From: Bacteroidales bacterium
Lineage (GTDB): Bacteria > Bacteroidota > Bacteroidia > Bacteroidales > Bacteroidaceae
Reading direction: 5' to 3'
Assembly (NCBI GenBank): GCA_030528885.1
Contig: JAUMXY010000002.1
Span: 16,260-80,259, forward strand
Length of the DNA: 64,000 bases
Positions 1-8,321 of the stretch are shown here, in pieces. The stretch's first letter is position 1. Each line of letters opens with the position of its first letter. The notes under the pieces were generated by a model. The model did no database searches. It had not been told where the DNA came from and was given only the letters and a program-made list of their open reading frames with translations. Both the position numbers and the translations under genes were made by a program.

Positions 1-1
1 G

Positions 2-136
2 TCTGAATTAGCATCGGTCGCAGGAGCAAGCGCTGTGCTTGCAGGCGGTGTCATAAATGCCACACAGGGCAGTGTTACAACTGCACCGCAATTCCACCCA
101 CATTTACGCGCAACCGGCAACCTTTTCTGCCCCTGA
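2..136 (+). CDS. C-terminal fragment of an unidentified protein (5' end outside window)
   Basis: An open frame runs in from the left edge and stops at TGA 134-136, giving the last 44 residues of a protein. The fragment is rich in Ala, Gly and Val (ASVAGASAVLAGGVINATQG) and ends in a short His/Pro-containing tail with one Cys. I do not recognise the family. About 76 bp separate it from the next predicted promoter, so the activase gene downstream need not depend on it. The frame could also be chance, because only 45 codons are visible. Confidence 0.35.
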   Translation, partial: SELASVAGASAVLAGGVINATQGSVTTAPQFHPHLRATGNLFCP

Positions 137-189
137 ATGCACTAGGTCCCCAAAGTTGCAGGAGGAGAGGAAAAAGCTCAACAGGAATC

Positions 190-220
190 GTTGCTTTTTT
201 ATAAAAAATCCTTACCTTTG
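190..220 (+). promoter_or_regulatory. Bacteroidetes-type promoter for the activase-proBA unit
   Basis: The -7 element TACCTTTG lies at 213-220. A GTTG at 190-193 sits 19 bp upstream in the -33 position. Transcription would start near 227, about 20 bp before the ATG at 248. This favours the ATG over the in-frame TTG at 191, which would lie upstream of the transcription start. Confidence 0.6.
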
Positions 221-247
221 CAAGAAATTCAGCAAAGTGCATTCTTT

Positions 248-1153
248 ATGGCTTTAATCTTCGACATCAAACGGTTTGCCATCAACGACGGGCCAGGCAT
301 CAGGACTACCATCTTCATGAAGGGATGTCCCCTGCGTTGCGTGTGGTGCCACAACCCCGAAGGGCTTTCTGAGAAACCCGTGAAGCTGTACACGAAGAAA
401 AAGTGCATCGGATGCCAAAGCTGCGTAGAAGTCTGCCCTCAGCAAAACCTAGTGCTGACAGCCGATGGCATTCAAGATTTGGGCAACTGCATCGCCTGCG
501 GAAAATGCACAGATGAATGCCCCACCCTCGCCTTGGAAATGGCTGGCAAGGAGTGGAAGATGGAAGAGCTGATGAAAGTGGTGGAGAAAGAACGCGCTGT
601 GATGGAGGAAAGCGGCGGAGGCGTGACGGTGTGCGGCGGAGAGCCTATGATGCATACTGATTACTTGTGCGACTTGCTGGACGAACTGGGCAGAAGAAGC
701 ATACACCGAACCGTAGACACCACCCTGTTCTGCTCGTCTGAAAATGTGCAGAGAGTAGCAGAAAGATGCGAGTTGTTTCTGGTAGACCTGAAGGTGATGG
801 ACAGCGAAGTGCACAAGAAGTACACGGGAGTGAGGAACGAGCAGATTCTGCAGAACATCCAACTGCTAAGCGAGTTGGGAAAGAAGTTCTGGATTCGTAT
901 TCCTCTCATTGTAGGGGTGAATGCCGACGAGGAGAACTTGGCTGCTTCAGCACAGTTTTTGGCAAAGCTGCCCACCAAGCCCGAGATGGTAAATCTGCTG
1001 ATTTACCACGACGTGGGCAAAGGAAAACATGCGCGTATGGGCTCCGCATACAACCCAGCCGACTATCAGATGGAGCCCCCGTCGGAAGAAGCGCAGCAGC
1101 AGGCGCTCTGCATCATGCAGCAGCACGGACTGAACGCCAAGATTGGCGGATAA
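248..1153 (+). CDS. glycyl-radical enzyme activating protein (radical SAM)
   Basis: This 301-residue radical-SAM protein should use S-adenosylmethionine and a [4Fe-4S] cluster to install the glycyl radical on a partner enzyme in the cytoplasm. The N-terminus has the family signature DGPGIRTTIFMKGCPLRC, whose CxxxCxxC continues as CVWCHNPEG. It is followed by two ferredoxin-type motifs, CIGCQSCVEVC and CIACGKCTDEC, an arrangement seen in longer PflA-like activases that serve glycyl-radical enzymes other than pyruvate formate-lyase. GGGVTVCGGEP matches the conserved Gly-rich region. I chose ATG 248 because it follows the predicted promoter and starts the homologous region. No glycyl-radical enzyme is visible in the window, so the substrate is unknown. 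proB follows after 29 bp and may be co-transcribed. Confidence 0.85.
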   Translation: MALIFDIKRFAINDGPGIRTTIFMKGCPLRCVWCHNPEGLSEKPVKLYTKKKCIGCQSCVEVCPQQNLVLTADGIQDLGNCIACGKCTDECPTLALEMAGKEWKMEELMKVVEKERAVMEESGGGVTVCGGEPMMHTDYLCDLLDELGRRSIHRTVDTTLFCSSENVQRVAERCELFLVDLKVMDSEVHKKYTGVRNEQILQNIQLLSELGKKFWIRIPLIVGVNADEENLAASAQFLAKLPTKPEMVNLLIYHDVGKGKHARMGSAYNPADYQMEPPSEEAQQQALCIMQQHGLNAKIGG

Positions 1154-1182
1154 ATTGGACACCTATTATATAATATATATAT

Positions 1183-1947
1183 ATGAGAATTACTATCAAG
1201 ATTGGCAGCAACGTGCTAACACGTGCTGACGGTTCACTTGACGTCACACGCATGTCATCGCTCGTTGACCAAATTGCCATCCTTCGCAATCAGGGACACG
1301 AAATCATCCTCGTTTCTTCTGGTGCCGTAGCAAGCGGACGCAGCGAACTCAAGCATATTCAGCACGACCTTGATTCTGTGGACCAGCGGCAGCTTTTCTC
1401 AGCTGTAGGACAGGCCAAGCTCATCAATCGGTATTTTGAGATGTTCCGTGAATACGGCATCCCCGTAGGGCAAGTGCTCACCACAAAAGAAAACTTTTCC
1501 GACTCAGAGCATCGCAAGAACCAAGAGAACTGTATGCGCGTGATGCTCGAGAACGACGTGCTGCCTATCGTGAACGAGAACGACACCGTATCCATCACCG
1601 AACTGATGTTTACCGACAATGATGAGTTATCAGGCCTGATAGCCAAGATGACTCAATCGCAGATGCTCATCATTTTGAGCAACATCGACGGTGTCTTCAC
1701 GGGTAATCCCAACGACCCCGAATCAAGACTCATCAGCATTGTCAAGCCTGGCAAGAAACTGGACGACTACATTCAGGCGAGCAAGTCGAGTGCGGGCAGG
1801 GGCGGCATGCAGAGCAAGTCTTCTGTTGCGACGAACACGGCAGCAGAAGGCATCAGCGTCATCATTGCCAACGGAAAGAGAGACGACATACTTGTTAAAT
1901 TAATGAATGACAGGGACAACACACCCTGCACCGAGTTTTTATGCTGA
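1183..1947 (+). CDS. proB: glutamate 5-kinase, short form without PUA domain
   Basis: ProB phosphorylates L-glutamate to gamma-glutamyl phosphate, the first step of proline synthesis. The amino-acid-kinase fold is visible from the N-terminal KIGSNVLT through SSGAVASGR, a substrate region with NENDTV and [10 protein letters not shown], and the nucleotide-binding segment with GRGGMQSK. At 254 residues the protein ends right after the kinase domain. The C-terminal PUA domain of roughly 100 residues found in the 367-aa Escherichia coli enzyme is absent. The stop overlaps the proA start by 7 bp, which suggests translational coupling and channelling of the unstable intermediate. Confidence 0.93.
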   Translation: MRITIKIGSNVLTRADGSLDVTRMSSLVDQIAILRNQGHEIILVSSGAVASGRSELKHIQHDLDSVDQRQLFSAVGQAKLINRYFEMFREYGIPVGQVLTTKENFSDSEHRKNQENCMRVMLENDVLPIVNENDTVSITELMFTDNDELSGLIAKMTQSQMLIILSNIDGVFTGNPNDPESRLISIVKPGKKLDDYIQASKSSAGRGGMQSKSSVATNTAAEGISVIIANGKRDDILVKLMNDRDNTPCTEFLC

Positions 1948-3188
1948 AAGAATATTTCCAATCGGCGAAGGATGCAAGCATAGACCTTGCCCTTCTCGAC
2001 AACGATACCATCAATCAGATTCTGCTCGCCGTAGCAGACAAGGCGATAGCCGAGACTGAGAGCATTCTCGAGGCTAATGCCAAGGACCTCAGCCGCATGG
2101 ACAAGGACAACCCCATGTACGACCGTCTGAAACTCACCCAAGAGCGCATCGAAGGCATTGCTGGCGACACACGCAATGTGGCAAAGTTGCCCTCTCCGTT
2201 AGGAAAGGTGCTGAAGCACACGACACTTCCCAACGGATTGGACCTGAAGCGCATCAGCGTCCCATTCGGGGTCATCGGCATCGTCTACGAAGCACGTCCC
2301 AACGTGACTTTCGATGTATTTTCCTTATGTCTTAAGGCGGGGAGTGCCTGCATCTTGAAGGGTGGGAAAGATGCAGACGACAGCAACCGCGCCATCGTCT
2401 GCCTCATCAAATCTGTGCTCAAAGACTTCGGGGTCAATGAGAACGCCATCACACTGCTTCCCGCCACCCATGAGGCAACAGGAGAGCTGCTCCATGCTAA
2501 CGGCTATGTCGATCTCGTCATTCCACGTGGCAGCAAACGCCTCATCGACTTTGTACGCCAAGAGGCATCTGTACCAGTCATTGAGACAGGAGCAGGAGTG
2601 TGCCACGCCTATTTCGACAAAGAGGGCGACACAGAGAAAGGCGCTCGCATCATCAACAATGCCAAAACGCGCCGCGTCAGCGTCTGCAATGCGCTCGACT
2701 GCACTATTATCCACGAAGACCGGCTTGCGGACCTGCCAGCCATCTGCGCCCCGCTGAAAGAAAGCAAGGTGCTGATTTATGCAGATGCTCCTGCCATGGC
2801 AACACTTAAGGGCAACTATCCAAACGAATTGCTCAAACCTTCTACGGAAGAGAGCTACGGAACAGAATTCCAGTCATACACGATGGCCATCAAAGTCGTA
2901 GCATCAGCAGACGAAGCCATTAGGCATATCCGCCGCTTTGGCTCAGGGCATTCGGAGTGCATTATCACAGAAAGCCGCGCTACAGCAAACAAGTTCCTTG
3001 CCCAAGTCGATGCTGCCTGCGTTTACCACAACGCTCCCACAGCGTTCACCGATGGCGCACAGTTTGGACTCGGTGCCGAGATCGGTATTTCCACACAGAA
3101 ACTCCATGCTCGGGGTCCCATGGCGCTGGAAGAGATTACCACTTATAAATGGATTATCGAAGGAGACGGGCAAATCAGACCTCAATAA
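1941..3188 (+). CDS. proA: gamma-glutamyl phosphate reductase
   Basis: ProA reduces gamma-glutamyl phosphate with NADPH to glutamate semialdehyde, which cyclises on the way to proline. The 415-residue length is normal. Visible signatures are the coenzyme region around [17 protein letters not shown], the catalytic-cysteine region [15 protein letters not shown], and the conserved C-terminal motif [20 protein letters not shown]. The start codon lies inside the end of proB. A strong hairpin follows the stop by 17 bp and should end the transcript. The reductase that finishes proline synthesis (proC) is not in the window. Confidence 0.95.
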   Translation: MLKEYFQSAKDASIDLALLDNDTINQILLAVADKAIAETESILEANAKDLSRMDKDNPMYDRLKLTQERIEGIAGDTRNVAKLPSPLGKVLKHTTLPNGLDLKRISVPFGVIGIVYEARPNVTFDVFSLCLKAGSACILKGGKDADDSNRAIVCLIKSVLKDFGVNENAITLLPATHEATGELLHANGYVDLVIPRGSKRLIDFVRQEASVPVIETGAGVCHAYFDKEGDTEKGARIINNAKTRRVSVCNALDCTIIHEDRLADLPAICAPLKESKVLIYADAPAMATLKGNYPNELLKPSTEESYGTEFQSYTMAIKVVASADEAIRHIRRFGSGHSECIITESRATANKFLAQVDAACVYHNAPTAFTDGAQFGLGAEIGISTQKLHARGPMALEEITTYKWIIEGDGQIRPQ

Positions 3189-3204
3189 TAGCCACAAACA
3201 AAAA

Positions 3205-3265
3205 AAAGCGAGAGGCTCAGAACAATCATCGGGAAGTCCGACATCAGTTCTGAGCCTCTCGCTTT
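3205..3265. terminator. bidirectional terminator between proA and the DUF4834 gene
   Basis: Two perfect 19-bp arms (3205-3223 and 3247-3265, core GCGAGAGGCTCAGAAC) are separated by 23 nt. A-rich sequence before the left arm gives a T-run on the minus strand, and TTT ends the right arm on the plus strand. It lies between convergent genes, as expected for a shared terminator. Confidence 0.85.
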
Positions 3266-3278
3266 ATATGGCAGATGG

Positions 3279-3587
3279 CTACTTCACCTCCTCAAAATCG
3301 ATATACACACCTTCATTTCTATCAAACATTTTAGCATCAGCAGCCCCTTCACAACTTTCTTTTTTAGCTTTATTAGCGGTTTGTGAAAAATTGTCGTGTC
3401 CAGATGACGTTTTGGCACGACGACCCTGAGCTTTCTCGTTTCGCCCCCAACCTGTCAACTGCATAAAGAGCCTCCTCAAATTAGAAAAGCCTCCCAGCAG
3501 CTTGCTCAACAGGTATGCACCAATAAACAGAACTGCCAATATCGCGAACAGCACAACAAATATGATTCCTAAAATAAATGCAGACAT
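3279..3587 (-). CDS. DUF4834 family membrane protein
   Basis: A 102-residue protein of unknown function. One hydrophobic helix occupies about residues 4-32, with a GAYLLSKLLGG segment at its end. A basic stretch (GRNEKAQGRRAK) and a hydrophilic tail ending in YIDFEEVK follow. The layout and the position directly after psd-pssA match the DUF4834 family of Bacteroidetes. The gene is 36 bp downstream of pssA on the same strand, so it is probably the last gene of a phospholipid-synthesis operon. No catalytic motif is visible. Confidence 0.75.
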   Translation of the reverse strand: MSAFILGIIFVVLFAILAVLFIGAYLLSKLLGGFSNLRRLFMQLTGWGRNEKAQGRRAKTSSGHDNFSQTANKAKKESCEGAADAKMFDRNEGVYIDFEEVK

Positions 3588-3623
3588 ATATCTATTCAGT
3601 CATTAAGAAGGAGAACATTCTCC

Positions 3624-4367
3624 TTACTCCTTTCCAGGCAAAACAGATGCCAGAATAGACATAACGACATAAAGGCCTATACACTCTGCCACACCGCGGA
3701 TAAGGCCAATCCACACATTGCCCTCCGCTACTCCGCTAATAGCCCCCACAACAAGAATCACTGCAGAAAGTCCTAAAAAGAGAAATTTCACTTTCTCCTT
3801 CTTCCACGACAAGCTCTTAAAGGCAAACATCGGCACTTCGCATACCAGAAGCCAACAGAAAAGCATCATGAACAAGAAGAGGAAAAAGGCATTGAAACGA
3901 GGACCTGTCAGCCACCCTTCGCTGCTTGCTATCAGCGCACCCCAAAATATCGCATTGGCAGGAGTCGGCATACCGATAAAGCCCGTGTGCTGCCGCTCGT
4001 CTATGTTGAATTTGGCCAGTCGCAACGCAGAAAAGGCTGCCATAAGGAAAGCAGTGAACGGCATCACCTCAAAGACAAACTCGTTTGCCATGAAGCTCGG
4101 ATAAGCCACTTTGCTGAACAATGAAAACAGCATAGCAGAAGGAGCAACGCCAAACGTCACGCAATCAGCAAGCGAATCCAACTCCACTCCCATTTTACCA
4201 CTGACACCAAGAGCACGCGCCACCATGCCATCAAAGAAATCAAAAAAAGCACCCAACAAAACAAAAAGGAATGCAAACTGAAAACCTCCATAAAAAGCAC
4301 AATAAGCAGCAATGCAGCCGCAGATAAGGTTACAGCATGTGAGAATATTCGGTATATGCTTCTTCAT
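3624..4367 (-). CDS. pssA: CDP-diacylglycerol-serine O-phosphatidyltransferase
   Basis: PssA joins CDP-diacylglycerol and L-serine into phosphatidylserine at the inner membrane, the precursor of phosphatidylethanolamine. The CDP-alcohol phosphotransferase signature DGxxARxxxxxxxxGxxxDxxxD is visible as DGMVAR, then GVELDSLAD (residues about 46-69). The rest is a series of hydrophobic helices, consistent with a polytopic enzyme of 247 residues. It lies 48 bp after psd, so the two consecutive steps of the pathway are encoded together. Confidence 0.93.
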   Translation of the reverse strand: MKKHIPNILTCCNLICGCIAAYCAFYGGFQFAFLFVLLGAFFDFFDGMVARALGVSGKMGVELDSLADCVTFGVAPSAMLFSLFSKVAYPSFMANEFVFEVMPFTAFLMAAFSALRLAKFNIDERQHTGFIGMPTPANAIFWGALIASSEGWLTGPRFNAFFLFLFMMLFCWLLVCEVPMFAFKSLSWKKEKVKFLFLGLSAVILVVGAISGVAEGNVWIGLIRGVAECIGLYVVMSILASVLPGKE

Positions 4368-4415
4368 ATTAAATTATTTGGCATTTAAGGGGGAAAGGCG
4401 CCTCGCCGCCCTGCA

Positions 4416-5123
4416 TCACTTGAGTCGGGCAATCAACGTCTCGTCGCCAACCGTCGCCTGCCCCATCTTCACCAACACTTCTGTGCCAAGAGGCAAGTAC
4501 ACATCCACGCGACTTCCGAACTTAATAAATCCCATATGGTCATCAATGTAGCATTCCTCACCCACTTTAGGATAAGTGACGATTCTACGCGCACATGCTC
4601 CTGCAATCTGACGCGCCATCACCTCCTCCCCGTAAGGAGTGCGTATCACTACCATCGAACGCTCATTTTCCGTACTCGCCTTAGGCAAATAAGCTTTCAT
4701 GAAATTACCATTCTGATGTCCCACTTTAACAATTGTCCCCTCGCAAGGAATCCAATTGGCATGAACGTTCGTCAAACTCATAAAGATGGAAATCATCAGC
4801 CTTCTATCATGGAAATACTCCATTTCTTCCACCTCCTCTATCACAACCACATGCCCGTCAGCCGGCGCCACTACCGACTTGTTCGTAGGCCCATTAAACA
4901 TACGAATCGGACAACGGAAGAAATTGAGCAAAATGGCATAAGCTATCACAACAAGCGCAATAATGGCATACGAGCCCCAAGACAAAGTGCTTCTCGAGAA
5001 CCACGCCAAACAAATCACCAACACCGCCAAACATCCCGTATAAAGCAACGTATGCTTCCCTTCGTGATGCAAGCGAATCTTGTTCCTGCGCTTATTATGA
5101 ATCAACGGTTTTTCTTTTGACAT
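4416..5123 (-). CDS. psd: phosphatidylserine decarboxylase proenzyme
   Basis: Psd decarboxylates phosphatidylserine to phosphatidylethanolamine using a pyruvoyl group made by self-cleavage. Two hydrophobic helices (about residues 25-41 and 51-68) anchor the N-terminus. The C-terminal part contains [14 protein letters not shown], where the Gly-Ser pair is the likely cleavage site and the Ser becomes pyruvoyl. [12 protein letters not shown] fits the conserved His region. At 235 residues it is the short form of the family. It is the first gene of psd-pssA-DUF4834. Confidence 0.92.
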   Translation of the reverse strand: MSKEKPLIHNKRRNKIRLHHEGKHTLLYTGCLAVLVICLAWFSRSTLSWGSYAIIALVVIAYAILLNFFRCPIRMFNGPTNKSVVAPADGHVVVIEEVEEMEYFHDRRLMISIFMSLTNVHANWIPCEGTIVKVGHQNGNFMKAYLPKASTENERSMVVIRTPYGEEVMARQIAGACARRIVTYPKVGEECYIDDHMGFIKFGSRVDVYLPLGTEVLVKMGQATVGDETLIARLK

Positions 5124-5163
5124 TATAGCTAGGGTTATGCTGTTCTATCACTTAGATTGTATG

Positions 5164-5171
5164 CAAAGATA
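5164..5171 (-). promoter_or_regulatory. -7 promoter element for psd operon
   Basis: On the minus strand this reads TATCTTTG, matching TAnnTTTG. It lies 40 bp upstream of the psd start. No good -33 element is seen at the usual distance. Confidence 0.45.
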
Positions 5172-5262
5172 CAAAATAAATCTCAACTCCCCACCTATAA
5201 TTCATCTTTTTTTCAAAAAAGGTCGACAAAACACATTTTCCGTTCATTTTTCCACGAAAGTT

Positions 5263-5294
5263 TTTGGGAAATCCAAAATAAAACTCTAACTTTG
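5263..5294 (+). promoter_or_regulatory. promoter of the tRNA-Gln/tRNA-Met unit
   Basis: TTTG at 5263-5266 and TAACTTTG at 5287-5294 are separated by 20 bp. The predicted start is about 55 bp before the first tRNA. Confidence 0.6.
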
Positions 5295-5357
5295 CAGTCG
5301 CATTCGGGAAAGAGCCTGTTTTTTCAGCAGTCCCCACCACCGAACGCTTATGAGGAT

Positions 5358-5428
5358 TGTGCTATGGTGTAATGGCAGCACTAGAGTTTTTGGTTCTCTC
5401 AGTCTAGGTTCGAATCCTGGTAGCACAA
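5358..5428 (+). tRNA. tRNA-Gln (anticodon TTG)
   Basis: A cloverleaf folds with acceptor TGTGCTA pairing with TAGCACA, T-loop GGTTCGAATCC and a loop that places TTG at positions 34-36, decoding CAA. Anticodon-stem pair 31-39 is a T-T mismatch. CCA is not encoded, as is common in Bacteroidetes. It is transcribed with the tRNA-Met 41 bp downstream. Confidence 0.9.
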
Positions 5429-5469
5429 CCCGAGAACGGGACACAAGGAAAACATCCCATCTCACCTTT

Positions 5470-5543
5470 GGACTTGTAGCTCAGTTGGTTAGAGCAACAG
5501 ACTCATAATCTGGAGGTCCCTGGTTCAAGCCCAGGCTGGTCCA
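5470..5543 (+). tRNA. tRNA-Met (anticodon CAT)
   Basis: The gene folds with acceptor GGACTTG pairing with CTGGTCC (one T-T mismatch and one G-T pair), D-arm TAGCTCAGTTGGTTAGAGC, loop CTCATAA and T-arm CTGGTTCAAGCCCAG. CAT can mean elongator Met or, after lysidine modification, Ile2. The overall sequence looks like an elongator Met tRNA. The first acceptor pair is G-C, so it is not the initiator. Confidence 0.88.
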
Positions 5544-5544
5544 C

Positions 5545-5586
5545 ACATCAAAGGCAGTTGCTTTCGCAACTGCCTTTGATGTTTTT
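5545..5586 (+). terminator. terminator of the tRNA unit
   Basis: Perfect 17-bp arms (5545-5561 and 5566-5582) with a 4-nt loop are followed by a run of T. The hairpin starts one base after the tRNA-Met 3' end. Confidence 0.93.
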
Positions 5587-5621
5587 CCATTATTTAGAAG
5601 CCGGGGACACCACCCTTAGGA

Positions 5622-7145
5622 TTATTTCACAATATAAGTATTAAAGGAGTGCGGCCGCAGTTCCATGTTGAGGTACTTCTTGTCGAGGTGGACAGAGAAG
5701 GAGGCTGTCGCGTCAGTAAAGTTACCAGCAATGACAATGAAGGATTCTCCATCGCGGTAGACAAGCACAGGAGTCTGGCTCAATTCTCGACCAGCATAGC
5801 CGACCATCTCAGCCCCAGGCTTCACAAAATGGCTAAAGTGCTTGTAGGCGTAATATTCGGCGGTATAGCGCATCGCCCGTGTACGGCTGTCCACCTGCAC
5901 CAGCGCATTCTGAGTCCAGCCCCATGTGGAGCGGCCATTGTCTGTGAGGATGAAGTTCCAATTGTAATACTCGTCCACTCCGTTGCCCAAATTGTCGGAG
6001 AGCAGGAAGAACGTGTGCTCTCCAGCCTTCCAGTCCATAGTCCCATTGCCGCATTCACTCTCCGACATCATCAGGCGCAGCTTGGGGTAGCGCTTGCGGA
6101 GCTGGGGCAGATTGTTGCGGCATTCCCACTGTGTGCCTATTCCCACGATGTTCGACTGCAATTCCTCGTTGTCAAGGGTGCGCTCCACATAGTCGAGGCG
6201 GTTGGTGTTGATAGTGCCGAACCACAGTTCTACTTCCGGATGATGCTTGCGCAGAGTCGGCGCCAGATAGTCATTGTTGAAACGCTGCGCGCCTTCCGCC
6301 GTCCATGGGCAACCGGGATATGGAGTGTAAGAATATGCCTCGTTCTGGTACATCACCTTTGTGATAGGCAGTCCTTCTGCCTTGTAGAGGTCGATGAAGC
6401 GGCAGAACATATCAGCATAGCATTGCAGATAGCGAGGGTCCTGGATGAAATAATCCTGAGATGCCATTCTCCGCGGGAACACGCCGTCTCTGTCACCCAG
6501 CAGCTTCATCTCGTCGGGGTCAACAGATGCCGACTTGTCCATGTAGAGCAGATAGTCCTGTTTGGGGTCTTGCGTGTTCGTCGAGTTAGACAGCACGCAG
6601 TAGTCCTGATTGATTTTCATCCATGTAGGAGGGCTCCACGGACTCATGAAAAGCTGCAGCGCCGGGTAGTATTTCTGCGCCGCCCGCGCCAAAGGTATGA
6701 TATTGCGGCGGTCTCGGTCAATATTGAAATAGCGCAGTTCAAAGTCGCCCGACACCTCACTGCAACTGTACCAGCTGCGAGCATAGTCATTGGCATTCAT
6801 TGAGACACGTCCATGGGTGAACTTCAAATCGCCATCGGGAGAAAAGAGGTCGCTCATCAGGCGATCCTGATCATCGCGAGAGAGCAGATTGAATGCGTCG
6901 AAGTCAAGTTCGTTGAACGTTGTGCCCCACGCTTGGAAAGGCGTGCCCCTATCTTCGGCAGTCGCGTTCACCACCACCTTAGCCGTTGGCTTTGCCGCCA
7001 TGCGCACGCGTTCCGTCTTCCATGTCTCTTTCTCTGTCGTGGAATAGTGGGTAACCGACTGCGCCATCGCTGCCGATGGCGCCAAAAGAGGGGCAACCAA
7101 CACGAAGCCCACCATACTTAAAATCTTTGTACAAAATAGTTTCAT
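5622..7145 (-). CDS. secreted glycoside hydrolase family 30 (glucosylceramidase-like)
   Basis: A 507-residue exported glycosidase. A signal peptide covers about residues 1-29 (APSAAMAQS). The (beta/alpha)8 catalytic domain shows GH30 landmarks: FQAWGTTFNE near residue 70, MSPWSPPTWMK near 167-177, the acid/base Glu in VMYQNEAY (Glu269), and the nucleophile in MMSESECGNG (Glu362, or Glu364). A short beta-domain (residues about 430-507) closes the fold as in other GH30 enzymes. The family includes glucosylceramidases, beta-1,6-glucanases and xylanases, and the sequence alone does not decide the substrate. The gene stands alone with its own promoter; there is no SusC/SusD pair, so it is not in a classic polysaccharide utilisation locus. 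Confidence 0.88.
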   Translation of the reverse strand: MKLFCTKILSMVGFVLVAPLLAPSAAMAQSVTHYSTTEKETWKTERVRMAAKPTAKVVVNATAEDRGTPFQAWGTTFNELDFDAFNLLSRDDQDRLMSDLFSPDGDLKFTHGRVSMNANDYARSWYSCSEVSGDFELRYFNIDRDRRNIIPLARAAQKYYPALQLFMSPWSPPTWMKINQDYCVLSNSTNTQDPKQDYLLYMDKSASVDPDEMKLLGDRDGVFPRRMASQDYFIQDPRYLQCYADMFCRFIDLYKAEGLPITKVMYQNEAYSYTPYPGCPWTAEGAQRFNNDYLAPTLRKHHPEVELWFGTINTNRLDYVERTLDNEELQSNIVGIGTQWECRNNLPQLRKRYPKLRLMMSESECGNGTMDWKAGEHTFFLLSDNLGNGVDEYYNWNFILTDNGRSTWGWTQNALVQVDSRTRAMRYTAEYYAYKHFSHFVKPGAEMVGYAGRELSQTPVLVYRDGESFIVIAGNFTDATASFSVHLDKKYLNMELRPHSFNTYIVK

Positions 7146-7217
7146 TGCAGAATTATTCTTTAATTGCTAAATAGTCAGCAGCGCAAGCCCCAACAGAGCT
7201 TCGCCTTTTTGGATATG

Positions 7218-7251
7218 CAAAGATAACAATATTCCCTGAATATACCACAAA
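7218..7251 (-). promoter_or_regulatory. promoter of the GH30 gene
   Basis: On the minus strand the -7 element reads TATCTTTG (7218-7225). A TTTG at 7248-7251 lies 22 bp upstream, slightly longer than the usual 19-20. Confidence 0.45.
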
Positions 7252-7364
7252 GTCTCCTTAAAAATCCTTTGCTTCCCCACCCCTCTCCCCGTCCTTCTTG
7301 TACTTTAAAAGCGGTGCGACTTAGACCCGCGAACCAGAGTGGGATTAAATCTTGTTTAGTATCT

Positions 7365-7616
7365 GCATGGAGGCACTGGGCATTTTCACCTTGTGCCTCT
7401 TTTCTTCTTGAGGTGGGCTGGGCAAGTGGCTACAAACGCACACCGTGCAGAGAAGGTTTCAGACACCGTGTGCATAATAACACGAACACCCTGTGCCTAT
7501 TATTTCCGACACGGGCGGCATGTATGAATATCAACGATTTAGATTTTTGGAGGGGAAAGGGCACAAAAAGCGTGTCCGAGGTACGATACGTTATCAAAAC
7601 GCGAGTTCGATATAAC
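7365..7616 (+). repeat. long dispersed repeat, copy 1 (inverted copy at 59303-59557)
   Basis: About 250 bp match the reverse complement of 59303-59557 with few substitutions. The element contains many small inverted repeats around CAC-GTG, for example GGCACTGGG...CACCTTGTGCC and ACACCGTGTGCATAATAACA. It ends with AACGCGAGTTCGATATAAC. A remnant of the REP-like core (GCGTGTCCGAGGTACGA, 7570-7586) is present but shortened compared with copy 2. The surrounding gap from 7146 to 7850 holds no gene I can support. The open frame over it is shared by both copies only because the DNA is nearly identical. Confidence 0.85.
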
Positions 7617-7679
7617 AAAAACATGTTTTTTGCAGTGCCTCTGCGATTGCAAAGCGACTCTCAATATCGAACTGACGTT
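7598..7679. repeat. GAGTTCGA palindrome family, spaced copy
   Basis: AACGCGAGTTCGATATAAC (7598-7616) is answered by ATATCGAACTGACGTT (7664-7679) in inverted orientation, with 47 nt between. The same arms occur almost without spacer at 59283-59321. Confidence 0.65.
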
Positions 7680-7850
7680 GAAACGGAAAGATTGCCCACC
7701 ATCACAGAAGGGCAAAATTGGAAGACAAGAGAAGTTGGCGAGGCGGACGCCCGTTTCATCCTCCCTCGCAAGCGTATCTGTTAATTACTAATAAACAGAA
7801 AATCATTACTAAAAATAAAAGTTAAAAGATTGTTTTTAAGAAGAAAAACA

Positions 7851-7917
7851 TTACTAAAGTTTTCGTTAATTAAAAGTTTAGTAGTACTTTTGCCACAGAA
7901 AACGAAAACTTTAGTAA
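7851..7917 (+). promoter_or_regulatory. blaI-blaR1 promoter enclosed by a BlaI-type operator
   Basis: A perfect 17-bp inverted repeat (TTACTAAAGTTTTCGTT, 7851-7867; AACGAAAACTTTAGTAA, 7901-7917) flanks the -7 element TACTTTTG (7885-7892). Half-site variants TTTAGTA and TTACTAAA also occur at 7877-7883 and 7806-7813. BlaI/MecI repressors bind dyads of TACNNNN-type half-sites over their own promoter, so autorepression is the likely role. The right arm ends 3 bp before the blaI ATG. Confidence 0.75.
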
Positions 7918-7920
7918 GCA

Positions 7921-8310
7921 ATGAAAAGAATCAAGGACACCAAGACGCTGACAAAGGCAGAGATGGAAATAATGAACTACCTTTGGGACATGGAAGGCGG
8001 AGGCGGCACCGTGCGCGATGTGCTCGCCTGCTACCCCGAGCCACACCCCGCCTACACGACAACTGCCACATTCTTGAAAATCCTGACTCAGAAGGGGTTT
8101 GTCGATGCCGAGAAGCGCGATGGCGAGGGAAAGACGTTCTTTTTCCGTCCGCTCATCAGCCGCGACGAATACCGCAAACGAGCAATGGAAGAAGTGAAAG
8201 AGAGCTTTTTCGGCGGCTCAGTCAAGTCGCTCGTCAGCTTCTTCGTACAAGAAGAGAAGATTTCAGAAGAAGACCTAAAAGAACTGCTTGAACTCACCCG
8301 CAAGCACTAA
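7921..8310 (+). CDS. blaI: BlaI/MecI/CopY family transcriptional repressor
   Basis: A 129-residue winged-helix repressor. The N-terminal LTKAEMEIMNYLWDM and the segment PAYTTTATFLKILTQKGFV match the DNA-binding domain of BlaI/MecI. FFRPLISRDEYRKRAM leads into the C-terminal dimerisation helices, where the partner protease normally cuts. It is 11 bp upstream of a BlaR1-like gene and follows a strong dyad operator. No beta-lactamase gene is nearby, so the regulated target is open; many Bacteroidetes BlaI/BlaR pairs are not tied to resistance. Confidence 0.9.
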   Translation: MKRIKDTKTLTKAEMEIMNYLWDMEGGGGTVRDVLACYPEPHPAYTTTATFLKILTQKGFVDAEKRDGEGKTFFFRPLISRDEYRKRAMEEVKESFFGGSVKSLVSFFVQEEKISEEDLKELLELTRKH

Positions 8311-8321
8311 AACCTAAAACC

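Noticed and set aside
191..247. TTG start that would extend the activase by 19 residues
   Set aside because: The TTG lies in the predicted -33 region, upstream of the transcription start, and the extension is not conserved-looking. ATG 248 fits better.
7269..7784. 171-codon open frame, similar in sequence to a 129-codon frame on the minus strand at 59189-59578
   Set aside because: The similarity comes from the long dispersed repeat. Similarity stops with the repeat, frames diverge at the REP-like core, and the translation has no protein-like features.
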